DNA of 64,000 bases from Cupriavidus laharis (GTDB lineage: Bacteria; Pseudomonadota; Gammaproteobacteria; Burkholderiales; Burkholderiaceae). Positions 16,427-24,832 of this stretch are shown here, in pieces. The position numbers and the translations under genes were made by a program. The stretch is taken from positions 1 to 64,000 of the forward strand of contig NZ_CAJZAI010000019.1 in assembly GCF_914271435.1 (NCBI RefSeq). The letters are read 5' to 3'. How positions within the stretch are numbered: the stretch's first letter is position 1; each line of letters starts with the position of its first letter. Below the pieces are notes generated by a model. That model was not told the origin of the DNA. It made no database searches and saw only the letters and a program-made list of their open reading frames with translations.

Positions 16427-17437
16427 ATGAATCGCCGCACCTTTGCCAGGACTGCCTTTCAGGCGGCGCTGATAACGACCATCCCGGGCTTGCTGCCGGC
16501 GCTGGCACGCGCGGCCGCTGCCGCGGCTGCGGGGCCGGGCGGCTTTCCCGACCGGCCGCTGCACGCCGTGGTGCCCTATCCGGCCGGCGGCGTGGTCGAC
16601 GTCACGCTGCGCGCCGTGCTGGACCGCATGTCGCTCGACCTGCCGCAGCGCGTGGTGGTCGAGAATCGTCCAGGCGCCGATGGACGCATCGGCATTGAGT
16701 TCGCCGGCCGCGCCCCGGCTGACGGATACACGCTGCTCGGCGTATCGCCCGTGTTCGCGGTCGCCCAGACGCTCTATCCGGACTCCGGCATCCGCATCCA
16801 GAACTTCCGTGCTGTCGGCGCGGTGGCTGCTGTGCCGTCGGTATATGTCGTCCACAACGATGTGCCCGCCAGGACGCTGAAGGAATTCACGGTGTGGGCC
16901 AAGGCGAGGCCCGGCGCGGTGAACGTGCCGGTGCCGGGCGTGGGCAGCTCGCTCCATCTCGCGCAGGAGCTGTTCTTCGAATCGACCGGCGTGCGCGTGA
17001 CCAATGTCGGCTACAAGGGGCAGCCGCCTTCGGTGCTGGACCTGGGGCGCGGACAGCTGCAGTTCGCGCTGCTGTCGCAGAACCTGGCGCTACCCCTGAT
17101 CCAGTCGAAGCGCGTGCGCCCGCTGGCCGTCAACGCTACCAAACGCACGCGCTCGCTGCCGGATATTCCCACCATCGCCGAGGCGGGCTATCCGGAAGCC
17201 CTTGTGCAGTCATGGTATGGCCTGGCCGTCCACGCGCGCACCGCGCCTGCCATTGTCGACTATCTGAGCACGGCGTTGCAGTCAACCATGGCGACACCGG
17301 ATGTGCGCGGCAAGCTCGAGGCACTCGACGCCGAAATCTTCGCGCTCGATGCCAGGCAGTTCGACAGCCTGATCCAGGCCGAAGCCGCGCGATTGGCCAC
17401 GCTGATCAAGGCACGCAACATCAAGGTGGATGCATGA
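16427..17437 (+). CDS. Bug-family (TctC) periplasmic solute-binding protein
   Basis: A 336-residue extracytoplasmic receptor of the Bug/TctC type greatly expanded in Bordetella and Cupriavidus relatives. The leader starts MNRRTFARTAF, with adjacent arginines (possibly a Tat signal), and ends near LARAAA. Family motifs include the ligand-proximal VPYPAGGVVDVTLR and VVENRPGADGRIGIEF. A GGAGG ribosome site precedes ATG 16427. The stop overlaps the CoA-transferase start (ATGA). No TctA/TctB membrane partners are nearby, as is usual for orphan Bug proteins. Probably binds the operon's carboxylate substrate. Confidence 0.88.
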   Translation: MNRRTFARTAFQAALITTIPGLLPALARAAAAAAAGPGGFPDRPLHAVVPYPAGGVVDVTLRAVLDRMSLDLPQRVVVENRPGADGRIGIEFAGRAPADGYTLLGVSPVFAVAQTLYPDSGIRIQNFRAVGAVAAVPSVYVVHNDVPARTLKEFTVWAKARPGAVNVPVPGVGSSLHLAQELFFESTGVRVTNVGYKGQPPSVLDLGRGQLQFALLSQNLALPLIQSKRVRPLAVNATKRTRSLPDIPTIAEAGYPEALVQSWYGLAVHARTAPAIVDYLSTALQSTMATPDVRGKLEALDAEIFALDARQFDSLIQAEAARLATLIKARNIKVDA

Positions 17438-18678
17438 ACGATCGTTCCCGTACGCCGCCGCATCACGCCATCGATGATCCACATCGGCAAGGTCCGCTTG
17501 CCGGCCTGCGCATCCTCGACATGGCCACCGTGTTGGCCGCGCCATTCGCCTGCACGCTGTGCGCCGACATGGGGGCCGACGTCGTCAAGCTCGAACTGCC
17601 CGACGGCAGCGACCCGCTGCGCGGCCTGGCCCCGGTCAAGGACGGCATGCCGCTCTACTGGAAAGTCGCGAACCGTGGCAAGCGTGGCATTTCACTGGAT
17701 GTGCGGCAGCCGGAAGGCCGTGAACTGTTCCTGAGGCTGTTGCCCGGATTCGACGTGCTGGTCGAGAATTTCCGCACCGGCACGCTCGACCGCTGGGGCC
17801 TGGATCTGGCCACCCTGCGTGCGGCCAACCCGCGGCTGATCATCCTGCGCCTCACGGGGTTCGGGCAGACCGGCCCCTACGCCGCGCGCGCCGGCTTCGC
17901 AAGGGTGTTCGAGGCCATGAGTGGCTTTACCAACCTGACCGGCGATGCAGGCGGCCCGCCACTGCACATGAATTACCCGGCAGGCGATGTCATGGCCGGG
18001 CTGTTCGGCGCCTTCGCCATCGCCACGGCTGCCGCCGAACGCCGCCGGGACCCGGACGCTCCGGGCCGCGAGATCGACCTTTCCGCCACCGAAGCGCTGT
18101 TCCGGCTACTGGAGCCGCTCGCCGTCGAATACGAGCAGCTCGGCCAGGTCCGGCAACGCGCCGGCAACCGGGCGACCTATACCGCGCCCTCCAATATGTA
18201 CGCCACCGCGGACGGCCATTGGGTGTCGATGGTGGCGTCATCCAACCCGATCTTCTGCCGCTTGTGCGCGGCAATCGGCAAGCCGGAGCTTGCGGACGAT
18301 CCGCGTTTCGCCACAAACCCCGCGCGCGTGCAGAACCTCGAATCGCTCGACGGCATCATCGGCGACTGGTTCGCCGCGCATGATTACCAGGCGGTTGCGG
18401 CAGCGCTGAACGCGCGCGAGATACCGTTCAGCAAGATCTTCTCCATCGCGGACATCCTTGAAGATCCCCACTTCCGCGCCCGGCAGGCAATCGTCCGCCT
18501 GCCCGACCCGGATCTCGGGTCCATTCCCGCGCCTTGCCAGGTACCGCGTTTCTCCGGCTACGCCCCCGAGCCACCGAGGACAGGGCCCGCGGTCGGCGAG
18601 CACAATGAAGAGATCTACGCGGCTGTGGGCCTGACGCGCCAGGACATGGAAAGGCTGCGCGGCGCGGGCGTCCTGTGA
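17434..18678 (+). CDS. CaiB/BaiF-family CoA-transferase (class III)
   Basis: A 414-residue class III CoA-transferase, moving CoA from an acyl-CoA donor to a carboxylic acid through an Asp-linked anhydride. Seen: GLRILDMATVLAAPFACTLCADMGADVVKLE near the N-terminus, LTGFGQTGPYAARAGF, and the Asp in NYPAGDVMAGLFGAFA that fits the catalytic position. ATG 17434 overlaps the Bug gene's stop by four bases. Last gene of the operon. Likely activates the acid that the acyl-CoA dehydrogenase then oxidises. Confidence 0.9.
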   Translation: MNDRSRTPPHHAIDDPHRQGPLAGLRILDMATVLAAPFACTLCADMGADVVKLELPDGSDPLRGLAPVKDGMPLYWKVANRGKRGISLDVRQPEGRELFLRLLPGFDVLVENFRTGTLDRWGLDLATLRAANPRLIILRLTGFGQTGPYAARAGFARVFEAMSGFTNLTGDAGGPPLHMNYPAGDVMAGLFGAFAIATAAAERRRDPDAPGREIDLSATEALFRLLEPLAVEYEQLGQVRQRAGNRATYTAPSNMYATADGHWVSMVASSNPIFCRLCAAIGKPELADDPRFATNPARVQNLESLDGIIGDWFAAHDYQAVAAALNAREIPFSKIFSIADILEDPHFRARQAIVRLPDPDLGSIPAPCQVPRFSGYAPEPPRTGPAVGEHNEEIYAAVGLTRQDMERLRGAGVL

Positions 18679-18727
18679 CGCGGAATCCGCGCAACGGTTT
18701 GCCGCGATGATCTGACCGTTTCTCTGG

Positions 18728-18752
18728 CGGACGCCTGCCTGGCAGGCGTCCG
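18728..18752 (+). terminator. strong hairpin after the CoA-transferase gene
   Basis: A perfect 12-bp inverted repeat (CGGACGCCTGCC and its complement) around a single T. It starts 50 bp after the stop at 18678. There is no T run, so it may be a Rho-dependent or transcript-stabilising hairpin rather than a classical terminator. Confidence 0.5.
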
Positions 18753-18771
18753 GATGCGGCTTTGGGCTGCG

Positions 18772-18823
18772 TGTCTGCCGGCTCCAGACAACGGACCACA
18801 AACGTGTCTGCCGCCATCCAACA
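18772..18823. promoter_or_regulatory. paired upstream activator sites (copy 2)
   Basis: TGTCTG-N7-CAGACA at 18772-18790 is a perfect match to copy 1. TGTCTG-N7-CCAACA at 18805-18823 is a weaker second site. Centres are 33 bp apart, and the first site begins 152 bp before the -24 GG, identical to copy 1 even though the sequence between has diverged. Confidence 0.7.
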
Positions 18824-18883
18824 TGCCCCCGCAGGGGCTCCGCACGGCTGCAAGCGCCGGGCTGATTTTTTCTTCTTTATTTT

Positions 18884-18896
18884 CAATGGGTTGATG
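18884..18896 (-). promoter_or_regulatory. IHF-like site (copy 2)
   Basis: The minus strand reads CATCAACCCATTG, matching the IHF consensus except its first base. It begins 40 bp upstream of the -24 GG, exactly as in copy 1. Confidence 0.55.
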
Positions 18897-18922
18897 ATTC
18901 CTTGAGCGGCTGGCACCAGGGC

Positions 18923-18938
18923 TGGCACACCCTATGCG
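18923..18938 (+). promoter_or_regulatory. sigma-54 (-24/-12) promoter (copy 2)
   Basis: TGGCACACCCTATGC has GG (18924-18925) and GC (18936-18937) ten bases apart. The downstream leader to the peptide start is nearly identical to copy 1. Confidence 0.75.
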
Positions 18939-19009
18939 TATATGCCTGCGAGCGCAACACTAAATGCTCTCCAACCCAAACCAAACCAGCACACCCAAGG
19001 AGTTCCATC

Positions 19010-19270
19010 ATGTCCCTCACCATCCAGAACCTGCCCGTCGAACAAGACCTCGACCACGCCCGCATGAGCGCCGTACGCGGCGGCAGCCTGTTCCTGAACA
19101 ACGGCATCAACGCGATCATGGGCGGCTCGGGCGTGTCCTTCGCCAGCCCCAACATCATCGTGGCCCCGGTCACCCAGGTCGATGCCTCGACCCGCACCAA
19201 CATCGACCTGACGAGCATCAGCAACCTGCTCAACAACGTCGGCGGCATCGTGCAGGCCGTGCAGCACTAA
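19010..19270 (+). CDS. double-glycine-leader small peptide, copy 2
   Basis: An 86-residue paralogue of the peptide at 12602. The leader is the same (RGG at 23-25, with Met19, Val22 and Leu14 at -7, -4 and -12). The core (SLFLNNGINAIMGGSGVSF...) differs at several positions and ends IVQAVQH. Same AAGGAG ribosome site. First gene of a two-peptide operon, 45 bp before copy 3. Its DNA is less like copies 1 and 3 than those are like each other, although its promoter is the twin of copy 1's. Confidence 0.75.
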   Translation: MSLTIQNLPVEQDLDHARMSAVRGGSLFLNNGINAIMGGSGVSFASPNIIVAPVTQVDASTRTNIDLTSISNLLNNVGGIVQAVQH

Positions 19271-19315
19271 TCCAGTTCGTCCATCCCGTTCATTCAGCCT
19301 ACCCAGGAGACCATC

Positions 19316-19576
19316 ATGTCCTTGACCATCCAGAACCTCCCGCTCGAACAAGACCTCGACCATGCCAAGATGGGTGCCGTGCGCGGCGGCAGCGTCTTCG
19401 TGAATTCCGGCATCAACGCCATCACCGGTGGCAGCGGCGTCTCGTTCGCCAGCCCCAACACCATCGTCGCGCCGGTCACGCAAGTCGATGCCTCGACCCG
19501 CACCAACGTCGACATGAAGAGCGTGACGAACACCATCAACAACTTGGGCGGCATCGTCGCGGCCCTTCAGCACTGA
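19316..19576 (+). CDS. double-glycine-leader small peptide, copy 3
   Basis: An 86-residue third paralogue. The leader differs slightly (LPLEQ for LPVEQ, MGAVRGG for MSAVRGG). Much of the mature region is almost base-for-base the same as copy 1 (SVFVNSGINAITGGSG onward). It has a GGAGA ribosome site but no promoter of its own in the 45-bp gap, so it is read from the sigma-54 promoter of copy 2. A strong hairpin lies 50 bp downstream. Two co-expressed related peptides recall two-peptide bacteriocins, but no immunity or export gene is present nearby. Confidence 0.75.
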   Translation: MSLTIQNLPLEQDLDHAKMGAVRGGSVFVNSGINAITGGSGVSFASPNTIVAPVTQVDASTRTNVDMKSVTNTINNLGGIVAALQH

Positions 19577-19625
19577 GCCGCGCGACAGGAACGGAGACGC
19601 CGGCGCCTGCTGGCGTTCCGCCCCC

Positions 19626-19649
19626 AAGGACCGCCCTCGGGCGGTCCTT
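19626..19649 (+). terminator. intrinsic terminator of the two-peptide operon
   Basis: AAGGACCGCCC pairs perfectly with GGGCGGTCCTT (11 bp) around a TC loop, followed by TCCCTTT. Confidence 0.75.
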
Positions 19650-19926
19650 CCCTTTGGTAGCGCGCCGGTCAGAACTGTGATCCTGCGCGGGAGCGTCATC
19701 TGTACCGGTTCAGGACGTGGTGTGACCCTGAGCACGCAGCCTTCATCCACGCGCAGCAATGCCCGGAAGTTGCTCCCGCCCCGGCAAAGACAACCCTCGC
19801 CCTAACTGAGCTTGATCGCTTCCCCGAAAACTGTATCCCTCCCGCACCGGCTGTATTCCCTACCCTTCTCCGTAATGTCGCGCGCCCCGCCAGCATGCCG
19901 GCGGCAACCCCACGGAGAGCACATCG
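19650..19926. other. intergenic region before the oxidase operon
   Basis: No gene seen. It should hold the promoter of the downstream oxidase operon, but I see no convincing FNR, sigma-54 or other motif. Confidence 0.4.
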
Positions 19927-21375
19927 ATGCATGGACTTACAGCGCTGGAACTCGCCCGGATCCAGTTCGGATTCACGATTTCCTTTCACATACTCTTTCC
20001 CGCCATCACTATCGGCCTGGCCTGCTTCCTCGGCTTCCTGGAAGCGCGCTGGCTGCTGACAAAGGACACGGTCTACCGCACCCTGTACCAGTTCTGGGTC
20101 AAGATCTTCGCCCTGAACTTCGGCATGGGCGTCGTGTCGGGCCTGGTCATGGCCTACCAGTTCGGCACCAACTGGTCGTTCTTTTCGCAGTTCGCCGGCG
20201 GCATTACCGGCCCGCTGCTGACGTATGAAGTGCTGACTGCATTCTTCCTGGAAGCCGGCTTCCTCGGCGTGATGCTGTTCGGCTGGAACCGTGTCGGGCC
20301 GGGGCTGCATCTCTTCTCGACGGTGATGGTGGCACTCGGCACCGTGATCTCGTCGACGTGGATCCTGGCCTCCAACAGCTGGATGCACACGCCCGCGGGT
20401 TACGCCATCGTCGCCGGCAAGGTGGTGCCGACCGATTGGCTTGCCGTGATCTTCAACCCGTCGTTCCCGTACCGCGTCGCGCATATGGTGATCGCCGCGC
20501 TGCTGTCCACCGCGCTGTTCGTCGCGGCATCGTCGGCCTGGCAATTGCTGCACGGCCGCGCCGTGCCCGCCGCGAAGAAGATGCTGTCGCTGGCACTGTG
20601 GATGGTGCTCATCACTGCACCGCTGCAGGCAGTGGTCGGCGACGCCCACGGCCTGAACACGCTTGAGTACCAGCCCGCCAAGATCGCGGCGCTGGAAGGG
20701 CACTGGAACACCGCGGCGAAGGACGACAAGAACGGCTTCCCGCTGATCGTCTTCGGCATTCCCGACATGGAGCGCGAGGAAACACGCTACGCGATCGAGA
20801 TCCCGCGGCTGGGCAGCCTGATCCTCACGCACACCCTGGACGAGCAGATCCGCGGCCTGAAGGATTTTCCCAAGGCGGACCGGCCCAACGCCACCGTGCT
20901 GTTCTTCACGTTCCGCACCATGGTCGGCCTGGGCGTGCTGATGATCCTGTTCGGCCTGCTCGGATGGGTGCTGCGCCGCGACGGCGTCGTGTACCGCTCC
21001 CGCGCCTTCCTGCGCTTTGCCGTGCTGATGGGCCCGGCCGGCCTGGTCGCGCTGCTGGCCGGCTGGATGACCACGGAGATCGGCCGCCAGCCGTGGGTGG
21101 TCTACGGCCTGCAGCGCACTACTGACGCGGTGTCGGCGCACGCCGCGGGTCCGGTGGCGCTGTCGCTGGCGCTGTTCGTGGTGGTCTATTTCGTTGTCTT
21201 CGGCGTTGGCATCCGCTACATGCTCAAGCTGGCGAGCGCGGGCCCCGTCGCCGACACGCACGCGCATGAAGCTCCGCAACCGTACGGCCCGGGCACCGTC
21301 GGCGCCGTTCCGGCCGCCGTGAGCGCGGCTTCCGCACGCACCGCCGTGACCCCGCACGGCCAGCGCAATTCCTGA
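19927..21375 (+). CDS. cydA: bd-type ubiquinol oxidase subunit I (Cio-like)
   Basis: A 482-residue inner-membrane subunit that oxidises ubiquinol and carries the haems that reduce oxygen. Expected haem ligands are in place: His in ISFHILFPAITIG (near residue 21), His in PYRVAHMVIAALL (about 187), Met in FFTFRTMVGLGVLM, and the conserved Glu of YEVLTAFFLEAGFLGVMLFGW. The GRQPWVVYGLQRTTDAVS segment is typical of CydA. It is shorter than E. coli CydA (about 520), consistent with the short-Q-loop, cyanide-insensitive CioA subgroup. GGAGAG precedes ATG 19927. First gene of an oxidase-efflux operon. Confidence 0.92.
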   Translation: MHGLTALELARIQFGFTISFHILFPAITIGLACFLGFLEARWLLTKDTVYRTLYQFWVKIFALNFGMGVVSGLVMAYQFGTNWSFFSQFAGGITGPLLTYEVLTAFFLEAGFLGVMLFGWNRVGPGLHLFSTVMVALGTVISSTWILASNSWMHTPAGYAIVAGKVVPTDWLAVIFNPSFPYRVAHMVIAALLSTALFVAASSAWQLLHGRAVPAAKKMLSLALWMVLITAPLQAVVGDAHGLNTLEYQPAKIAALEGHWNTAAKDDKNGFPLIVFGIPDMEREETRYAIEIPRLGSLILTHTLDEQIRGLKDFPKADRPNATVLFFTFRTMVGLGVLMILFGLLGWVLRRDGVVYRSRAFLRFAVLMGPAGLVALLAGWMTTEIGRQPWVVYGLQRTTDAVSAHAAGPVALSLALFVVVYFVVFGVGIRYMLKLASAGPVADTHAHEAPQPYGPGTVGAVPAAVSAASARTAVTPHGQRNS

Positions 21376-21388
21376 ACAGGTGATCAAT

Positions 21389-22396
21389 ATGGGTATCAAC
21401 CTTCCTGCAATCTGGGCCTGCCTGATCTTCTTCGGCGTGATGATGTACGTCATCATGGACGGATTCGACCTGGGCATCGGCATCCTTTTCCCGTTCGTCG
21501 GCGATCGCCATGACCGCGATGTGATGATGAACACCGTCGCGCCGGTCTGGGACGGCAACGAGACCTGGCTGGTGCTTGGCGGCGCGGCGCTGCTTGGCGC
21601 CTTCCCGCTAGCCTACTCGGTGCTGCTCAGCGCCTTCTACCTGCCGCTGATGCTGATGCTGATGGGCCTGATCTTCCGTGGCGTGGCCTTCGAGTTCCGT
21701 TTCAAGGCCAGCGACCGCAGCCGCCCGTACTGGGACGCCGCCTTCACGTGGGGCTCGGTCGTTGCGGCGTTCTTCCAGGGTGTGACGCTTGGCGCCTATA
21801 TTGATGGCATTGCCATGCAGGGTACGACCTACACCGGCGGCGCCCTCGACTGGCTGGCACCATTCCCGATCTTTACCGGCGTTGGGGTGGTCATCACCTA
21901 CGCCTTCCTCGGTGTCACCTGGCTCATCATGAAGACGGAGGGCCGGCTGCAATGGACCATGCTGCGCGTGACCAACGTGCTGAACGGCGTGATGGTGGCG
22001 ATGATCGCCGCGGTGAGCGTCTGGACCCCGCTGACGCACCCCGAGATCGCCGCGCGCTGGTTTGCGCTGCCCAACGTGTTCTTCTTCCTGCCCGTGCCGC
22101 TGCTGGTGCTGGGCGCGGCTGCCGGCATTCAGCGCTCGCTGCGCGGGCACCCGAACACCGCCCCCTTCCTGTACGCGCTGCTGATGGTCTTCATGGGCTA
22201 TACCGGTCTGGCGATCAGCATCTGGCCCAACATCATCCCGCCGTCGATCTCGATCTGGGCCGCATCGTCGCCGCCGCAGAGCCAGGGCTTTGCGCTGGTC
22301 GGCACCCTGTTCATCGTGCCGATCATCCTGGCGTACACGTCGTGGTCCTACTACGTATTCCGCGGCAAGGTCCGTCGTGGCGAGGGGTACCACTGA
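21389..22396 (+). CDS. cydB: bd-type ubiquinol oxidase subunit II
   Basis: A 335-residue multi-helix partner of subunit I. Its N-terminus has LPAIWACLIFFGVMMYVIMDGFDLGIG, with the family FDLG motif, followed by NTVAPVWDGNETWLVLGGAALLGAFP. ATG 21389 is preferred over a GTG at 21380 because AGGTGA lies just upstream of it. The stop at 22396 shares a base with the start of the next small gene (TGATG), a sign of a coupled complex. Confidence 0.92.
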   Translation: MGINLPAIWACLIFFGVMMYVIMDGFDLGIGILFPFVGDRHDRDVMMNTVAPVWDGNETWLVLGGAALLGAFPLAYSVLLSAFYLPLMLMLMGLIFRGVAFEFRFKASDRSRPYWDAAFTWGSVVAAFFQGVTLGAYIDGIAMQGTTYTGGALDWLAPFPIFTGVGVVITYAFLGVTWLIMKTEGRLQWTMLRVTNVLNGVMVAMIAAVSVWTPLTHPEIAARWFALPNVFFFLPVPLLVLGAAAGIQRSLRGHPNTAPFLYALLMVFMGYTGLAISIWPNIIPPSISIWAASSPPQSQGFALVGTLFIVPIILAYTSWSYYVFRGKVRRGEGYH

Positions 22397-22533
22397 TGGC
22401 CAGGATCGTGAAAGCCACGCTGGCGGCCCGCCTGGGCTGGCTGCTGGCGCTCTGGGCGGCGGGCGTCGGCACGGTCTTCGTCTTTGCCTGCCTGATGCGG
22501 CTGCTGATGCGCGCGGCCGGACTCTCGACCTGA
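22396..22533 (+). CDS. DUF2474-type single-helix oxidase-associated peptide
   Basis: A 45-residue peptide, MARIVKATLAARLGWLLALW onward, with one hydrophobic helix (residues about 14-36) and basic ends. Tiny proteins of this sort (CydX, CydY, DUF2474) routinely follow cydB and stabilise the bd oxidase. It overlaps the cydB stop by one base and lies nine bases before the FUSC gene. Confidence 0.8.
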   Translation: MARIVKATLAARLGWLLALWAAGVGTVFVFACLMRLLMRAAGLST

Positions 22534-22542
22534 GCGCAAGCC

Positions 22543-24633
22543 ATGCCAGCATCCGGTACCTCCGCCAGCGCCAGGCCGCCAACCAGCCGGACAGGCGGCG
22601 CGGCCGGCGCCCTGGCCGCGGCCTGGGCGGCGCGGCCGGACCTGTCGCCGTGGATCCATTCGCTCAAGGTGTTCGGCGCGGCCATGCTCGCGCTGTACGC
22701 GGCACTGGCGCTGGGCCTGCCGCGGCCCTACTGGGCCCTGGCCACGGTGTACCTGGTATCCAGCCCGCTGGCCGGCGCCACCTATGCCAAGGGTACCTAC
22801 CGCGTCGCCGGCACGCTGCTCGGCGCCTTGTGCGCCGTGGCACTGGTGCCACTGCTGATCGACAAGCCCGTGATGCTGATGGCGGCCATTGCGTGCTGGA
22901 CCGGCGCCCTGCTCTACCTGTCGCTGCTGGAGCCGGCGCCGCGCAACTACATCTGCCTGCTGGCCGCCTACACGCTGCCGATCGTGGCATTGCCGACCGT
23001 AACCTCCCCCGGCACCGTCTTCGCGGTCGCGCTGACCCGCATCGAGGAAATCGCGATCGGCATCATCTGCGCCAGCGTCGTCAGCGCAGTGGTCTTTCCT
23101 GTCCGGACGAAGCCAGCGCTGGCGGCGCGCGTGTCCACGTGGCTCACGCACGCTTCTCGCTGGATCCAGGACATGCTCGGCACCGGCGCCAGCCCGGCGC
23201 GGCGCCATGACAGCTTCAGCGTGCTGGCCGCCGATATCGTCGCGATGGAAACCCTGCTTGCGCAGCTCGCCTACGAAACCGATGGCGCGCCAGCGCTGCG
23301 GCACGCTCGCGCGCTGCACCAGCGGATGGCTGCGCTGCTGCCGAGGGTGCTGGCGCTGGCAGACACTGTCGCCGCACTGCGCCGGTCGCCGGAAGGCCTT
23401 CCCGACGCCGTGGCGCAGCGGCTGCGCGCCACAGTGGCATGGATCGCCGGCGCGCCCGGCGCAAGCCGCCCGTTGTACGCCTGCCGCCCGGCGGGCTCGA
23501 CGCCGGCCGCAACCGCGGACTGGCATGCGAGGCTGGTTGCGGCTGCCAGCGAGTACCTCGACGAGCTGGCCGACCTGTGGCAGGACTGCCGCCTGCTGCA
23601 GGCCAGCCTGCGGCAGGGCGGCACCGAGCCTGCCGTGCTCCGGTATCGCGTGGAGCCCGCGGGCCAGGCACGGCACCACGACCACGCCCGGCTGCTGTTC
23701 CGCGCCGCGACCGCGGGCACGGCGACCTTTGTCGCCGGCTTGCTGTGGATGGCCTCGGGCTGGGTGGACGGCGCAGGCCCGGTCGGACTGGCGGCGCTGG
23801 CAAGCTGCTTCATCGCCGCCGCCGATCAGCCGCGGCTGATGGCCGGGCGCGTGGTGGTGTGGAGCGTCGCCTGCGCGCTGCTCGCCTGGTACTACCAGTT
23901 CGTGGTGCTGGTGCTGGCCCATGACTTCAGTGCGCTGGCGCTGCTGCTGTTCTGGCCTTACCTCGTCATCGGGGCGCTGACGACGCAGTCGCGCTACGCG
24001 CTGTTCGGCGTGCTGCTCGCGGTCACGTCGGCGTCGTTTGCCGGCATGCCGCAGCTGAATGCGGCGCGCTTTGTCGACATCTTCAACAGCAGCCTGGCCA
24101 GCCTGGCGGCGCTTTGCTTCGCCGCCCTGTGGGCCGCGCTGATGCAGCCGTTTGGCCGGCAGCTTGTGGCTTACCGGCTGGCCCGGGTCAACTGGAGCGA
24201 AATCGCGCTGGCCGCCCATCCGCGCGCGCTGGTCAACAGCGCCCGGTTGCGCGGCCGCATGCTCGACCGCCTGCTGCGGCAATGGCCGCCGGTGGCCGGC
24301 CGGCACCGGACCGGGGGCAGTGTCGCGGCCTTCCAGGTCGAATCCGCTGTGCTCGCCCTCCGGCGCGCCTGCCAGGATGTGCCGGCCTCGCGCCGCCGCA
24401 TCCTTGAGCGGGCGCTGGCGGGCGTTGCACGCCACTACCGCCACTGCTCGCACGCCGGCCATGAACTGGCGCCAGCACCTGCGCTCGCTGCCAGGATCGA
24501 TGCGGCCTGGGCTGCGCTCGCGGAGCCGTCAGAGAGTTACCCGAGCGCCGCGCTGGCAGCGCTCGTCAGTCTGCGGCTCGCACTGTATCCACCCGGGACC
24601 CTCACCAATGGAGGCCGCCATGCACGCCACTGA
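22543..24633 (+). CDS. FUSC-family efflux protein (AaeB-like), copy A
   Basis: A 696-residue inner-membrane protein with two blocks of about five or six helices (residues ~40-190 and ~395-545) separated by soluble regions, as in AaeB, which exports aromatic carboxylic acids with AaeA. Motifs: SLKVFGAAMLALYAALALGLPRPYWALATVYLVS and, in the second block, FRAATAGTATFVAGLLWMASGWVDGAGPVGLAAL. It begins nine bases after DUF2474 and overlaps the following DUF1656 gene, so the efflux cassette seems to be read with the oxidase. A paralogue lies at 46243. Confidence 0.88.
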   Translation: MPASGTSASARPPTSRTGGAAGALAAAWAARPDLSPWIHSLKVFGAAMLALYAALALGLPRPYWALATVYLVSSPLAGATYAKGTYRVAGTLLGALCAVALVPLLIDKPVMLMAAIACWTGALLYLSLLEPAPRNYICLLAAYTLPIVALPTVTSPGTVFAVALTRIEEIAIGIICASVVSAVVFPVRTKPALAARVSTWLTHASRWIQDMLGTGASPARRHDSFSVLAADIVAMETLLAQLAYETDGAPALRHARALHQRMAALLPRVLALADTVAALRRSPEGLPDAVAQRLRATVAWIAGAPGASRPLYACRPAGSTPAATADWHARLVAAASEYLDELADLWQDCRLLQASLRQGGTEPAVLRYRVEPAGQARHHDHARLLFRAATAGTATFVAGLLWMASGWVDGAGPVGLAALASCFIAAADQPRLMAGRVVVWSVACALLAWYYQFVVLVLAHDFSALALLLFWPYLVIGALTTQSRYALFGVLLAVTSASFAGMPQLNAARFVDIFNSSLASLAALCFAALWAALMQPFGRQLVAYRLARVNWSEIALAAHPRALVNSARLRGRMLDRLLRQWPPVAGRHRTGGSVAAFQVESAVLALRRACQDVPASRRRILERALAGVARHYRHCSHAGHELAPAPALAARIDAAWAALAEPSESYPSAALAALVSLRLALYPPGTLTNGGRHARH

Positions 24634-24832
24634 ATTCAATGTGTACGGCGTATTCGTGCCCGCCACCCTCGTCTGGATGCTGGCCGCGTTTGCCGTGACC
24701 GCCGGCGTGCGCACCGTGCTCGACCGCCTGGGCTTCTACCGCTTCGTGTGGCACCGGTCGCTGTTCAATTTCTCGCTGTACATCCTCGTGCTGGGCGCGG
24801 TGGTCGCGCTCATCTGGGAGGTTCCATCATGA
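24620..24832 (+). CDS. DUF1656 small inner-membrane protein, copy A
   Basis: A 70-residue protein with two hydrophobic helices. It starts MHATEFNVYGVFVPATLVWM and has the family FYRFVWHRSLFNFSLYIL segment. DUF1656 proteins (AaeX-like) are standard partners of FUSC and HlyD subunits. GGAGG precedes ATG 24620. It overlaps FUSC upstream and the HlyD gene downstream (ATGA), so the three genes are translationally coupled. Confidence 0.85.
   Translation: MHATEFNVYGVFVPATLVWMLAAFAVTAGVRTVLDRLGFYRFVWHRSLFNFSLYILVLGAVVALIWEVPS

Noticed and set aside
19696..21558. 620-codon minus-strand frame over cydA
   Set aside because: Shadow produced by GC-rich codon bias; composition (His, Gln, Arg-rich) is typical of an antisense frame.
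22351..24462. 703-codon minus-strand frame over the FUSC gene
   Set aside because: Antisense shadow; the plus strand encodes a recognisable membrane protein with coupled neighbours.
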